From Vulcanimicrobiota bacterium (GTDB taxonomy: Bacteria > Vulcanimicrobiota > Vulcanimicrobiia > Vulcanimicrobiales > Vulcanimicrobiaceae), in NCBI GenBank assembly GCA_003168375.1, contig PMSI01000001.1:930001-994000 (forward strand): a stretch of DNA of 64,000 bases, given 5' to 3'. The position numbers and the translations under genes are program-made. Of the stretch, positions 47,989 through 55,371 are shown piece by piece. The notes under the pieces were generated by a model. The model did not search any database. It saw only the letters and a list, made by a program, of their open reading frames with translations, and was not told the DNA's origin. Each line of letters starts with the position of its first letter. Position 1 is the first letter of the stretch.

Positions 47989-48771
47989 TTGTCCGCGGTT
48001 GTTCCGGTGCAGAGGACGGCGCGCATCATCGCGATCGTCAACCAAAAGGGTGGGGTCGGGAAATCGACGACCGCCGTGAACCTCGGCGCGTCGCTGGCGC
48101 TGTTAGGGCGGCGCGTCCTCGTCGTCGATATCGACCCGCAGGGAAATACCACGACAGGGGTCGGGGTCGACAAGCGCGTCGTCGAGCGCGACATCTACAA
48201 CGTGCTGCTCCATCGCGCGGCGGTCGCCGACGTAACGCGCCCGACCGAGGTCGAAAATCTCTTCATCGTCCCCGCGACCTTGAACCTGGCGGGCGCCGAG
48301 GTCGAGCTCGTCTCAGCACTCCAGCGCGAGAACCGGCTCAAGAGCGCCCTCACGAAAATCGTCCACGACTACGACGAGGTGCTGATCGACTGCCCGCCCT
48401 CGCTCGGCCTGCTGACGATCAACGCGCTGACGGCGGCCAACGAAGTGATCATCCCGGTGCAGGCCGAGTACTACGCGCTCGAAGGGCTCAGCCAGCTCGT
48501 CGCGATCGTCCGGCGGATCAAAGAAGGGCTCAATCCCGACCTGACGATTCGCGGCGTGTTGATCACGATGTTCGATGGACGTACCAAGCTGGCGACCGAG
48601 GTTCTGGAGGAGGTGCACCGCTACTTTCCGGACCTCGTGTTCCAAACACAGATCCCGCGCAACATCCGCCTCTCGGAGGCGCCCTCGTACGGAAAGCCCG
48701 CCATCCTCTTCGACGTGAAGAGCCGCGGCGCGCAGGCGTACCTCTCGCTCGCCAGAGAGCTCGCGCCATGA
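47989..48771 (+). CDS. parA: Chromosome-partitioning ATPase ParA
   Basis: 260 aa deviant-Walker ATPase. RIIAIVNQKGGVGKSTTAVNLG (signature Lys), VVDIDPQGNTT, and DEVLIDCPPSLGLLTINALTAA. It drives segregation of origin-proximal ParB-parS complexes. I took TTG at 47989 because AGGT sits 8 bases upstream; GTG at 48007 would give MQRTARIIAIVNQ and is also plausible. It ends in an ATGA overlap with parB. Confidence 0.96.
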   Translation: MSAVVPVQRTARIIAIVNQKGGVGKSTTAVNLGASLALLGRRVLVVDIDPQGNTTTGVGVDKRVVERDIYNVLLHRAAVADVTRPTEVENLFIVPATLNLAGAEVELVSALQRENRLKSALTKIVHDYDEVLIDCPPSLGLLTINALTAANEVIIPVQAEYYALEGLSQLVAIVRRIKEGLNPDLTIRGVLITMFDGRTKLATEVLEEVHRYFPDLVFQTQIPRNIRLSEAPSYGKPAILFDVKSRGAQAYLSLARELAP

Positions 48772-49631
48772 GCAAGCGCGCTCTGGGCAGTGGTCTGGGC
48801 GCGCTGCTGGGCGAGGGCGGGATCGCCGACCTCACCTCGCCTCCGCCGCGGCGCGACCTGCAGCAGATTCCGCTCGCGTCGATCCGCCCGAACCCGCGCC
48901 AGCCGCGTCAGACGTTCGGTGCAGCCGCGCTCGAAGAGCTGCGCGCGTCGATCGCCGCGTTCGGCGTCCTGGTGCCGGTAATCGTGCGCGCGCACGGTGA
49001 CGGCTACGAGCTCATCGCCGGCGAACGCCGCGTTCGCGCCGCGCAGGCGGCCGGTCTCCAGACGATCCCGGGGATCGTGCGGCCGTCGGACGACCGCGAG
49101 TCGCTCGAGGTTGCGATCATCGAGAACTTGCAGCGCGAAAACCTCGACGCACTCGAGGAAGCGATGGGCTTTCAGCACTTGATGGAAGCGTACGCGTTCA
49201 CGCAAGAGCAGGTGGCGGAACGCGTCGGCAAGAGCCGGCCCTCGATCGCGAACGCATTGCGCCTGCTCTCGCTCAGTGACGCGATCAAACAGTACGTGCG
49301 CGACGGAAAGCTCAGCGCCGGTCACGCGCGCGCGATCCTGTCGCTGCCGCCGGAACGGCGCGAGTCGGTCGCGCGCCGTGCGATCGACGAGGAGCTCTCG
49401 GTGCGCGCGCTGGAGCGTCTCGCGCACGACGGCGTGCCGAAGCGTGCGCGCGCCACGTCCGCGCCGCGCGCGAGCAGCGACGACGAAGCGTTCGTCGAAC
49501 GCCTGCGCTACAAGTACGCAACCAACGTGCGCGTCGTTCGCCAAGAACGCGGCGGCACGGTCGAGCTGCGCTACGCCGATGCCGCCGATCTGATGCGAAT
49601 CGTCGACCTGCTGCTGGGAGAACCGTCGTGA
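48768..49631 (+). CDS. parB: Chromosome-partitioning protein ParB
   Basis: 287 aa CTP-dependent DNA clamp that loads at parS. The N-terminal box LGSGLGALLGEGG is ParA-interacting. IRPNPRQPRQTF and YELIAGERRVRAAQAAG (GERR CTP-binding motif) follow, then IIENLQRENLDALEEA and the HTH TQEQVAERVGKSRPSIANALRLL. C-terminal dimerisation helices end the protein. GTGA overlap with the following exported protein. Confidence 0.97.
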   Translation: MSKRALGSGLGALLGEGGIADLTSPPPRRDLQQIPLASIRPNPRQPRQTFGAAALEELRASIAAFGVLVPVIVRAHGDGYELIAGERRVRAAQAAGLQTIPGIVRPSDDRESLEVAIIENLQRENLDALEEAMGFQHLMEAYAFTQEQVAERVGKSRPSIANALRLLSLSDAIKQYVRDGKLSAGHARAILSLPPERRESVARRAIDEELSVRALERLAHDGVPKRARATSAPRASSDDEAFVERLRYKYATNVRVVRQERGGTVELRYADAADLMRIVDLLLGEPS

Positions 49632-50458
49632 GAACCTTCGAGCGCGCGGCGTGCGCGCTGCTCTGCACTGCGCTGCTCGGTGCGTCGCCCGCGCCGCAGC
49701 CGCGGCCGAGCTACGGGCCGGTGCCGAACAACGCGCAGACCGGCGTCGTCCGGCGGTACCTCGACGCGCTGCGCGACGCGCGCTACGACGACGCGTTCGC
49801 ACTGCTCACCGATGACGAGCGCGCGTACTTCGGCAGCGCGGCGTGGTTCAAGAGCGTCTTCGAAGCCGACGGCGTCGTGCTGAAGAGCGCTTCGGTCGCC
49901 GGCGCGCGCGGCGACGACCGCGGGCGCGTGTACTTCGTGCGCGAGCGCATCGGGTTCGTCGACCATGCCGACGACGCGCGGCACGAGATCGAAGCGATCG
50001 TGCCGATCGGGATTCTGCCGGAGCGCGGCGCGCTGCACGTGAAGGATCCGGGCAAGCCGTACCGCGCGTTCGCGTCGGCGGCGACGACCGACGTGTCGGG
50101 GCTTCGTGCGACGGTCAAGAAGGTCGATTTCTTCCCCGACCGGATCGACGTCGTGATCACGTTCACGAATGTGGGGGACAACTTCGTGACGGTGCTGCCG
50201 TACGGCAAGAGCGTACTTCGCGACGACCGCGGAGGCGTGTACCGCATCCTCGCGACGAAGAACTGGAACGTCACCGACAAGCGGCTCTACGAGGGGATGC
50301 GGCTGGCGCCGAACTCGCGGTACACCGGCTCGCTGGCCTTCAGCGCCGCGCGGCTGGGCGACGTGAAACGCACCTGGTCCCTCACCCTGGCGCCGGCGCT
50401 TCGGGAGGGCGCCGACGAGCCGTTCGAGCTCACGGTCCAGATCGCGCCGGGCGCCTAG
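49628..50458 (+). CDS. Exported protein of unknown function downstream of parB
   Basis: 276 aa. Signal peptide (about 1-22, TFERAACALLCTALLGASPA). The N-terminal half (GVVRRYLDALRDARYDDAFALLTDDERAYF) looks like a small cystatin/NTF2-like helical-sheet domain of the kind found in DUF4878-type proteins. The C-terminal half has a beta-sandwich-like region (VDFFPDRIDVVITFTNVGDNFVTVLPYGKSVL). No catalytic motif is visible. The GTG start overlaps the parB stop, so it is probably co-translated, though a partitioning role is unlikely for an exported protein. Confidence 0.65.
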   Translation: MRTFERAACALLCTALLGASPAPQPRPSYGPVPNNAQTGVVRRYLDALRDARYDDAFALLTDDERAYFGSAAWFKSVFEADGVVLKSASVAGARGDDRGRVYFVRERIGFVDHADDARHEIEAIVPIGILPERGALHVKDPGKPYRAFASAATTDVSGLRATVKKVDFFPDRIDVVITFTNVGDNFVTVLPYGKSVLRDDRGGVYRILATKNWNVTDKRLYEGMRLAPNSRYTGSLAFSAARLGDVKRTWSLTLAPALREGADEPFELTVQIAPGA

Positions 50459-50481
50459 CCGAATCCGGTCGAGAGAGGAAC

Positions 50482-50565
50482 CGACTCCCAGCCTACGGAA
50501 CGGTCGCACCGCCCGGCGGCGACTTTGAGAGATGCCTCCGGTGTTTTCCGTGCTTACGGGAGTCG
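50482..50565 (+). promoter_or_regulatory. Lipoprotein leader with long-range pairing over the ribosome-binding site
   Basis: CGACTCCC (50482-50489) is an exact complement of GGGAGTCG (50558-50565), and the latter contains the Shine-Dalgarno (GGGAG) of the next gene. Pairing would enclose about 70 bases of structured, GC-rich leader and hide the site. No known riboswitch could be assigned. Confidence 0.45.
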
Positions 50566-50569
50566 ATCC

Positions 50570-51142
50570 ATGCGTCGCATCGTCAAGTCCCTAGCAGCCG
50601 CCGGCGTCGTCCTCGCGCTCGGTGCGTGCAGTGGGGGCGGCTCGGTCCTGAACTTCAACAGCAGCGCGACCCCCGACCGTGTCATCGTGACGGTGGTCGG
50701 GCCGACGAACCTGGCCCGCGTCCTGCCCGGGGCGGGGCTCCCGCTGACCGCGGTGGCGGTGCAAGGGTCGCAGAACGGGTTCCTCAACTCCAACAGGTTC
50801 AGGTGGAGCGCCGCGCTGACGACCGGCATGACCTACAACTTCACCAGCGACGGCAACCAGACGCGGCCCTGCGCGAACGTGAACCTCACCCAGTCGGGGA
50901 CCAGCGCACCGTACACGGCCGACTTCGGCATCTACATCGCGATCGACCCGACCAACGAGGCCAACATCGAGTTCATCCCGCCGACGATCATCCCGGTGCC
51001 GGGCACCGCGACCCCGGGCTCGACGATCCAGACGAACTTTCCCTACTGCGTGGTCGTCACGGCGACCCCGATCGGCGGCGGCGCGCAAAACTCCGGCTCG
51101 ATAACCGTCGTGGTCGTTAGCCCAGCGGCTCCGCTCGGCTAA
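50570..51142 (+). CDS. Putative lipoprotein, unknown function
   Basis: 190 aa. Lipobox LALGAC at about residue 15-20, followed by GGGS and a beta-rich domain (PDRVIVTVVGPTNLARVLPGAG, GFLNSNRFRWSAALTTG). It contains two further Cys and a C-terminal TPIGGGAQNSGSITVVVV strand, the pattern of an Ig-like surface domain. ATG 50570 has GGGAG at good spacing; an in-frame ATG 15 codons upstream would spoil the lipoprotein signal. No relatives recognised. Confidence 0.7.
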   Translation: MRRIVKSLAAAGVVLALGACSGGGSVLNFNSSATPDRVIVTVVGPTNLARVLPGAGLPLTAVAVQGSQNGFLNSNRFRWSAALTTGMTYNFTSDGNQTRPCANVNLTQSGTSAPYTADFGIYIAIDPTNEANIEFIPPTIIPVPGTATPGSTIQTNFPYCVVVTATPIGGGAQNSGSITVVVVSPAAPLG

Positions 51143-51158
51143 CGGGTTTCTCTCTCGA

Positions 51159-51800
51159 ATGGTGACGACGAGGAGCGGTGACGCTCCTCGTTCGCATTTG
51201 CGAGGCGTGTACGCGTTGGTCGACCCCGACCGGGTCGAGCCGATCGCATTCACCGAGGCGCTGCTGCGCGGCGGGATCCGGTTGATCCAGGTTCGGGCCA
51301 AAAGCGGGATCGACGGTGCGACGCTGATCGCGATCGTCGGCAGGGTCCGGGCCGCGAGTGGCCTGGCCCTCGTCAACGACGACGTACGGCTCGCCAGGCT
51401 CGCCGACGGCGTCCACCTCGGCCAGGAAGACGCCGCGCTGCTCGATCTTCCCGCATTGCGCCGCGCGCTCGGCACCGCCGTCATCGGGCTCTCCTGCGGA
51501 ACGCCGCAGGAGGCGCGAGCCGCCGATCCCGCGCTGGTCGACTACGTCGCTGCCGGCCCTGCGTTCGCCACCCCGTCGAAGCAAGACGCCGGCTTGCCGA
51601 TCGGGCTCAGCGGCGTCCGCGCGGTCGCGAGCGCGACCTCGCTGCCGTGCGCGGCGATCGGCGGGATCGGTGCGGCCACCATCGGGCGCGTCCGTGAAAC
51701 CGGCGCGCAGATGGCTGCCGTGATCTCGGCGCTGGTCTGCGACGACGTCGAAGTCGCGGCGCGCGAGCTCGTGGCCCGCTGGGAGCACGCGAGCCCGTGA
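51159..51800 (+). CDS. thiE: Thiamine-phosphate synthase
   Basis: 213 aa TIM barrel joining HMP-PP and thiazole phosphate. LRGGIRLIQVRAKSGIDGATL, LVNDDVRLARLADGVHLGQEDAAL, DYVAAGPAFATPSKQDAGLPIG and AIGGIGAATIGRV are family motifs including the phosphate-binding loops. The first 14 residues may be excess. It overlaps thiD by 4 bases (GTGA). No TPP riboswitch was seen upstream. Confidence 0.93.
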   Translation: MVTTRSGDAPRSHLRGVYALVDPDRVEPIAFTEALLRGGIRLIQVRAKSGIDGATLIAIVGRVRAASGLALVNDDVRLARLADGVHLGQEDAALLDLPALRRALGTAVIGLSCGTPQEARAADPALVDYVAAGPAFATPSKQDAGLPIGLSGVRAVASATSLPCAAIGGIGAATIGRVRETGAQMAAVISALVCDDVEVAARELVARWEHASP

Positions 51801-52564
51801 CGGTCGTTGCGACGGTCGGGACGACGCACCCGCTCGCGTTCGCCGGCCTCGCGTTCGCGGTGCTCGCCCTCGCCGAAGAGGGCGTGCGACCGGTCTGCGT
51901 CGTCGCCGGTGTGACCGCGCAAGACGCGGACCGCGTCACGGCGCGCGCGCCGATCGACGCCGCGACGATCCGCGCCCAGTTCGACGCGCTGCGCGACGCG
52001 AACGTCGATGCGTTCCACGTCGGCGCGCTCCTGTCGGCCGAGGCCGTGCGCGCCGTCGCCGCCGCGCTCGCCGATTATCCCGCGATCCCCGTCGTCCTCG
52101 ACCCCGTCCTCGCCGCATCGCACGGCGACCGGCTCGGCGACGCCGCAACACGCACCGCACTGCGTGAGACGCTGATCCCGCGCGCCACACTCGTCACGCC
52201 GAACCTCGACGAAGCCGCAGCGCTGCTCGATTGCACGATCGCCGACATCGACGCGATGCGCGCCGCCGGCGCCGCGTTCGTCGCACTCGGCGCGCATGCC
52301 GCATTGGTCAAAGGCGGTCACCTCGACGGTGATCCGCACGACGTCTACGCCGACGCGAACGGCGTTCGCACGCTCCCGTCGCACCGCGTCGCCGGCACGC
52401 TGCGCGGAACCGGCGACCTGCTCGCCGTCACGATCGCCGCCTCCCTCGCGCGCGGTGCATCGCTCACCGAAGCGATCGAACACGCACGCCATCGCGTCCG
52501 CGAAGCGATCGCCCGCGCAACCCCCTTCGCCGGCACCCACGCCGCCACGTTCAACAACACCTAA
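51797..52564 (+). CDS. thiD: Hydroxymethylpyrimidine kinase-like protein ThiD (divergent)
   Basis: 255 aa ribokinase fold. PVVLDPVLAASHG, TLVTPNLDEAAALL, ALVKGGHL and GTLRGTGDLLAVTIAA match ThiD. The N-terminal substrate loop of ThiD (usually GSDPSGGAGIQAD) is degenerate (GTTHPLAFAGLAF). The usual GTGC segment reads GTGD, placing Asp at the catalytic-base position of the wider ribokinase family. Coupling to thiE supports a thiamine role, but altered specificity is possible. Confidence 0.82.
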   Translation: MTVVATVGTTHPLAFAGLAFAVLALAEEGVRPVCVVAGVTAQDADRVTARAPIDAATIRAQFDALRDANVDAFHVGALLSAEAVRAVAAALADYPAIPVVLDPVLAASHGDRLGDAATRTALRETLIPRATLVTPNLDEAAALLDCTIADIDAMRAAGAAFVALGAHAALVKGGHLDGDPHDVYADANGVRTLPSHRVAGTLRGTGDLLAVTIAASLARGASLTEAIEHARHRVREAIARATPFAGTHAATFNNT

Positions 52565-52586
52565 CGAAGCAGCGAGTAGGTTCCCG

Positions 52587-52910
52587 TCAGCGATGCGACC
52601 GTTGTGATTGGAAGCAGTCGCGGCAATACACGGGCTTGTCGCCCCGCGGCGCAAACGGCACCTCCGCCGCCTGTCCGCAACTGCTGCACGTCACGCTGAA
52701 CATCTCGCGCGCCGAGCCGCCGCCACTGTAGTCGCCGCGGGCGCCGCCGTTTCCGCCGCCCTGACGCGCATTCTTCCGCGCGGTGCGGCAATCGGGACAG
52801 CGGTTGGGCTTGTTCTGAAAACCCTTGGTCGCAAAGAATTGCTGTTCGCCGACGGTGAAGACGAACTCCGTTCCACAGTCGATGCAGGTCAGCCGTTCAT
52901 CGGTATACAA
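52587..52910 (-). CDS. Small zinc-ribbon protein, two CxxC-CxxC modules
   Basis: 107 aa. Eight Cys form two modules: C9/C12 with C38/C41 (LTCIDCGTEFVFTVGEQQFF, then PNRCPDC) and C75/C78 with C96/C99 (VTCSSCGQ, YCRDCF). A Gly-rich linker (about 51-66) joins them. The N-terminal half matches the 'probable zinc-ribbon' family common in Chloroflexi and other environmental bacteria; function unknown, perhaps nucleic-acid binding. TTG start with GGAG 9 bases upstream. Confidence 0.8.
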   Translation of the reverse strand: MYTDERLTCIDCGTEFVFTVGEQQFFATKGFQNKPNRCPDCRTARKNARQGGGNGGARGDYSGGGSAREMFSVTCSSCGQAAEVPFAPRGDKPVYCRDCFQSQRSHR

Positions 52911-53068
52911 GCGAATTGACTCCTGAGATAGGCCTGGTTTCGACTCGCTGAGTACCTTGGTGCGGTGAAGCTACGGTGACGGGACCGCGCGGCGATCGAG
53001 AACCGGTCGATTATGCGTGGATATTACCACGGCCCCAGGTACCGCGCAAGACAGCCCACCGAGCAGCG

Positions 53069-54070
53069 ATGAACGTCGAGAAACCCGCGTCACCAGCGCC
53101 TTCCCGCGTCATGTCAGGCCACCGGCCGACCGGGCGACTTCACCTCGGCCACTTGCTCGGGACGTTGAACACCTGGGTCGAGCTCAGCAAGACGGCGGAG
53201 ACGTTCTTCGAGGTCGCCGACCTGCACGCGTTCACCACCGCATTCGATCAGCCGCAGCAGATCCGCGACGCGCGCGAGGATCTCATCCTCGACTGGCTCG
53301 CCGCCGGCATCGACCCCGCCCGCTCGACGATCTTCTTGCAATCGGCGGTACCGGAGATTACCGAGCTGCACGCGCTGCTCTCGATGATCGTGCCGGTCTC
53401 GTGGCTGCAGCGCGTGCCGACGTACAAGGACCAGATCGAGGCGCTCGGACCTGAGATCGCGACGTACGGCTTCTTGGGCTACCCGCTGCTGCAGCTGTGC
53501 GACATCGCGGTTTTTCGCGCCGACCTCGTTCCGGCCGGGAAGGATCAGCTCTCACATCTCGAGTTGGGACGCGAGGCCGTGCGCCGCTTCAACCATCTCT
53601 ACGGTCCGGCGCTGGTCGAACCGCAGGCGCTGCTCTCCGAGTTCCCGGCGGTCCCCGGAACCGACGGCCGCAAGATGTCGAAGTCGTATCACAACACGAT
53701 CGACATCGCCGACGACGAGGCGACGACGACCAAGAAGGTCCGTTCGTACGTCACCGATCCGCGCAAGGTGCGGCGGAACGATCCCGGGCGGCCCGAGATC
53801 TGTCCGGTGTTCGCGCTGCACCACTCCTCGAACGCGGCGCGCGTCCCCGCGATCCGCGAAGCCTGCGCGTCGGGAGCGCTCGGGTGCGTTGCCTGCAAGT
53901 CGGAGCTCGCCGAGACGCTCAACGCGATGCTGCGTCCGGCGCGCGAGCGGCGCGCGTCGATCGACCGCGCCCGCGTCGATCAGATCCTGCGGGACGGCAG
54001 CGCGAAAGCGCGCGAAGTCGCCAACGCGACGATGCGCGACGTCCGCCGCGCGATGAAGCTCATCGACTGA
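53069..54070 (+). CDS. trpS: Tryptophanyl-tRNA synthetase
   Basis: 333 aa class Ic synthetase. HIGH motif PTGRLHLGHLLG, KMSKS motif DGRKMSKSYHNTI, and EVADLHAFTT in the Rossmann core. PVSWLQRVPTYKDQ and CDIAVFRADLVPAGKDQ are family signatures. ATG 53069 gives the normal N-terminus; an in-frame GTG at 52976 would add 31 residues without family support. Convergent with the aminotransferase. Confidence 0.96.
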   Translation: MNVEKPASPAPSRVMSGHRPTGRLHLGHLLGTLNTWVELSKTAETFFEVADLHAFTTAFDQPQQIRDAREDLILDWLAAGIDPARSTIFLQSAVPEITELHALLSMIVPVSWLQRVPTYKDQIEALGPEIATYGFLGYPLLQLCDIAVFRADLVPAGKDQLSHLELGREAVRRFNHLYGPALVEPQALLSEFPAVPGTDGRKMSKSYHNTIDIADDEATTTKKVRSYVTDPRKVRRNDPGRPEICPVFALHHSSNAARVPAIREACASGALGCVACKSELAETLNAMLRPARERRASIDRARVDQILRDGSAKAREVANATMRDVRRAMKLID

Positions 54071-54116
54071 GCCCTTCGATTAGGCATCGTCCGCCGTGTG
54101 GAGGCGGTCGCGGTAC

Positions 54117-55316
54117 TTAGCCGTGATAACGCGGAAGCGCGTCGCGCAGCTGGGCGAGCGCCCAGCCGATGTCGTCGAGCGAGGCCGCGTACGAAAAGCG
54201 CAGATAGCCTTTGCCGGCCGCGCCGAAGCTCGAGCCTCCCAGGCACGCGACGCCGGCGTTGTCGAGCAGCCACTGTGCGAGGTGCTTGTCATCGCCGGTG
54301 ATCTGCGAGACGTTGGGGAAGGCGTAGAACGCGCCCTCGGGGATCGTGCACGAGACGCCCGGGATCGCGTTGAGGCCCGAGACGATCGCGTCGCGGCGCT
54401 CGCGGAAGATCGCGTTCATCTTCTGCACCGGACCGTCGTCGCCGGTCAGCGCCGCGATCCCGGCGCGCTGCACAAACGTGGCGACGCACGAGAACGTGTT
54501 GTTGTTGAACAGCGTCACGGTCTCGGCGATCGCCTTCGGCGCGATGCAGTAGCCGAGCCGCCAGCCCGTCATCGCGTAGGCCTTCGAGAACCCGTCGATG
54601 ATGATCGTGCGGTCGCGCATCCCCTCGATTTGGGTGATGGAGACGAAGTTCGGGCCGTAGATGTTGCGCGAGTAGATCTCGTCGGTGATCACCAAAAAGC
54701 GGTGGCGCTGCGCGAGCTGTGCGATGACCTCGAGATCGCCGCGGGTCAGAACTCCGCCGGTCGGATTGTGCGGCGAGTTGATGACCACTGCTTTGGTCTT
54801 TGGGGTGATCTTCGCGGCGAGCTCGTCCAGGTCGAGCCGCCAGTCGCGGGACTCGAGCAGGTGGACCGGGACTGCCTTCGCCTCGAGATAACCGGCCGCC
54901 GAGGCGTACGCCGGGTAGGCCGGGTCGGCGTAGATCAGCTCGTCGCCGGGGTCGAGCAGCGCCGAGAGCAGGTTCCAGATGATCGGCTTCGCGCCGGCGC
55001 CGACCACGACGTTCTCGAGCGTAAAGGGCTCGCTAAGCCCGCGAAAACTGCTTGCATGGGCCGCGATCGTCTCGCGGAGCTCGGGGATCCCGGCCGATGG
55101 TGTGTAGTGGGAGTAGTTGTCCCTGATCGCCCGGATGCCGGCTTCCTTGATGTGGTCCGGCGTGTCGAAATCAGGCTCACCGATCTCCATATGGACGACG
55201 CGCCGCCCCGTCGCCTCGATCGCCTTCGCGCGGGCCAGCACCGCAAAGGCGCTCTCGGAGCCGAGCCGTGACACGGCTGCGCAGAGGAAGTCGGCGTGGT
55301 GGGCGATCGTCGTCAT
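54117..55316 (-). CDS. Class I/II aminotransferase (aspartate aminotransferase-like)
   Basis: 399 aa PLP enzyme, fold type I. HMEIGEPDFDTPDHI, YTPSAGIPELRETIA, VVINSPHNPTGGVLT, ITDEIYSRNIYG and IDGFSKAYAMTGWRLGY (Schiff-base Lys). The C-terminal YLRFSYAASLDDI supplies the substrate-carboxylate Arg. It probably transaminates Asp or a related amino acid; specificity cannot be read from sequence. Its ATG shares the palindrome CATG with a possible start of the divergent gene. Confidence 0.9.
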   Translation of the reverse strand: MTTIAHHADFLCAAVSRLGSESAFAVLARAKAIEATGRRVVHMEIGEPDFDTPDHIKEAGIRAIRDNYSHYTPSAGIPELRETIAAHASSFRGLSEPFTLENVVVGAGAKPIIWNLLSALLDPGDELIYADPAYPAYASAAGYLEAKAVPVHLLESRDWRLDLDELAAKITPKTKAVVINSPHNPTGGVLTRGDLEVIAQLAQRHRFLVITDEIYSRNIYGPNFVSITQIEGMRDRTIIIDGFSKAYAMTGWRLGYCIAPKAIAETVTLFNNNTFSCVATFVQRAGIAALTGDDGPVQKMNAIFRERRDAIVSGLNAIPGVSCTIPEGAFYAFPNVSQITGDDKHLAQWLLDNAGVACLGGSSFGAAGKGYLRFSYAASLDDIGWALAQLRDALPRYHG

Positions 55317-55371
55317 GGCAAACCTGCAAGCGAGGTCGGCGACGCGGGATCGCCGAACGGGGGCGGAACTG

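Noticed and set aside
53038-53046. GGTACCGCG upstream of trpS resembling the T-box antiterminator motif
   Set aside because: The required UGG of the tRNA-acceptor bulge is AGG here, there is no terminator hairpin, and no stem I was found in the 158-base gap.
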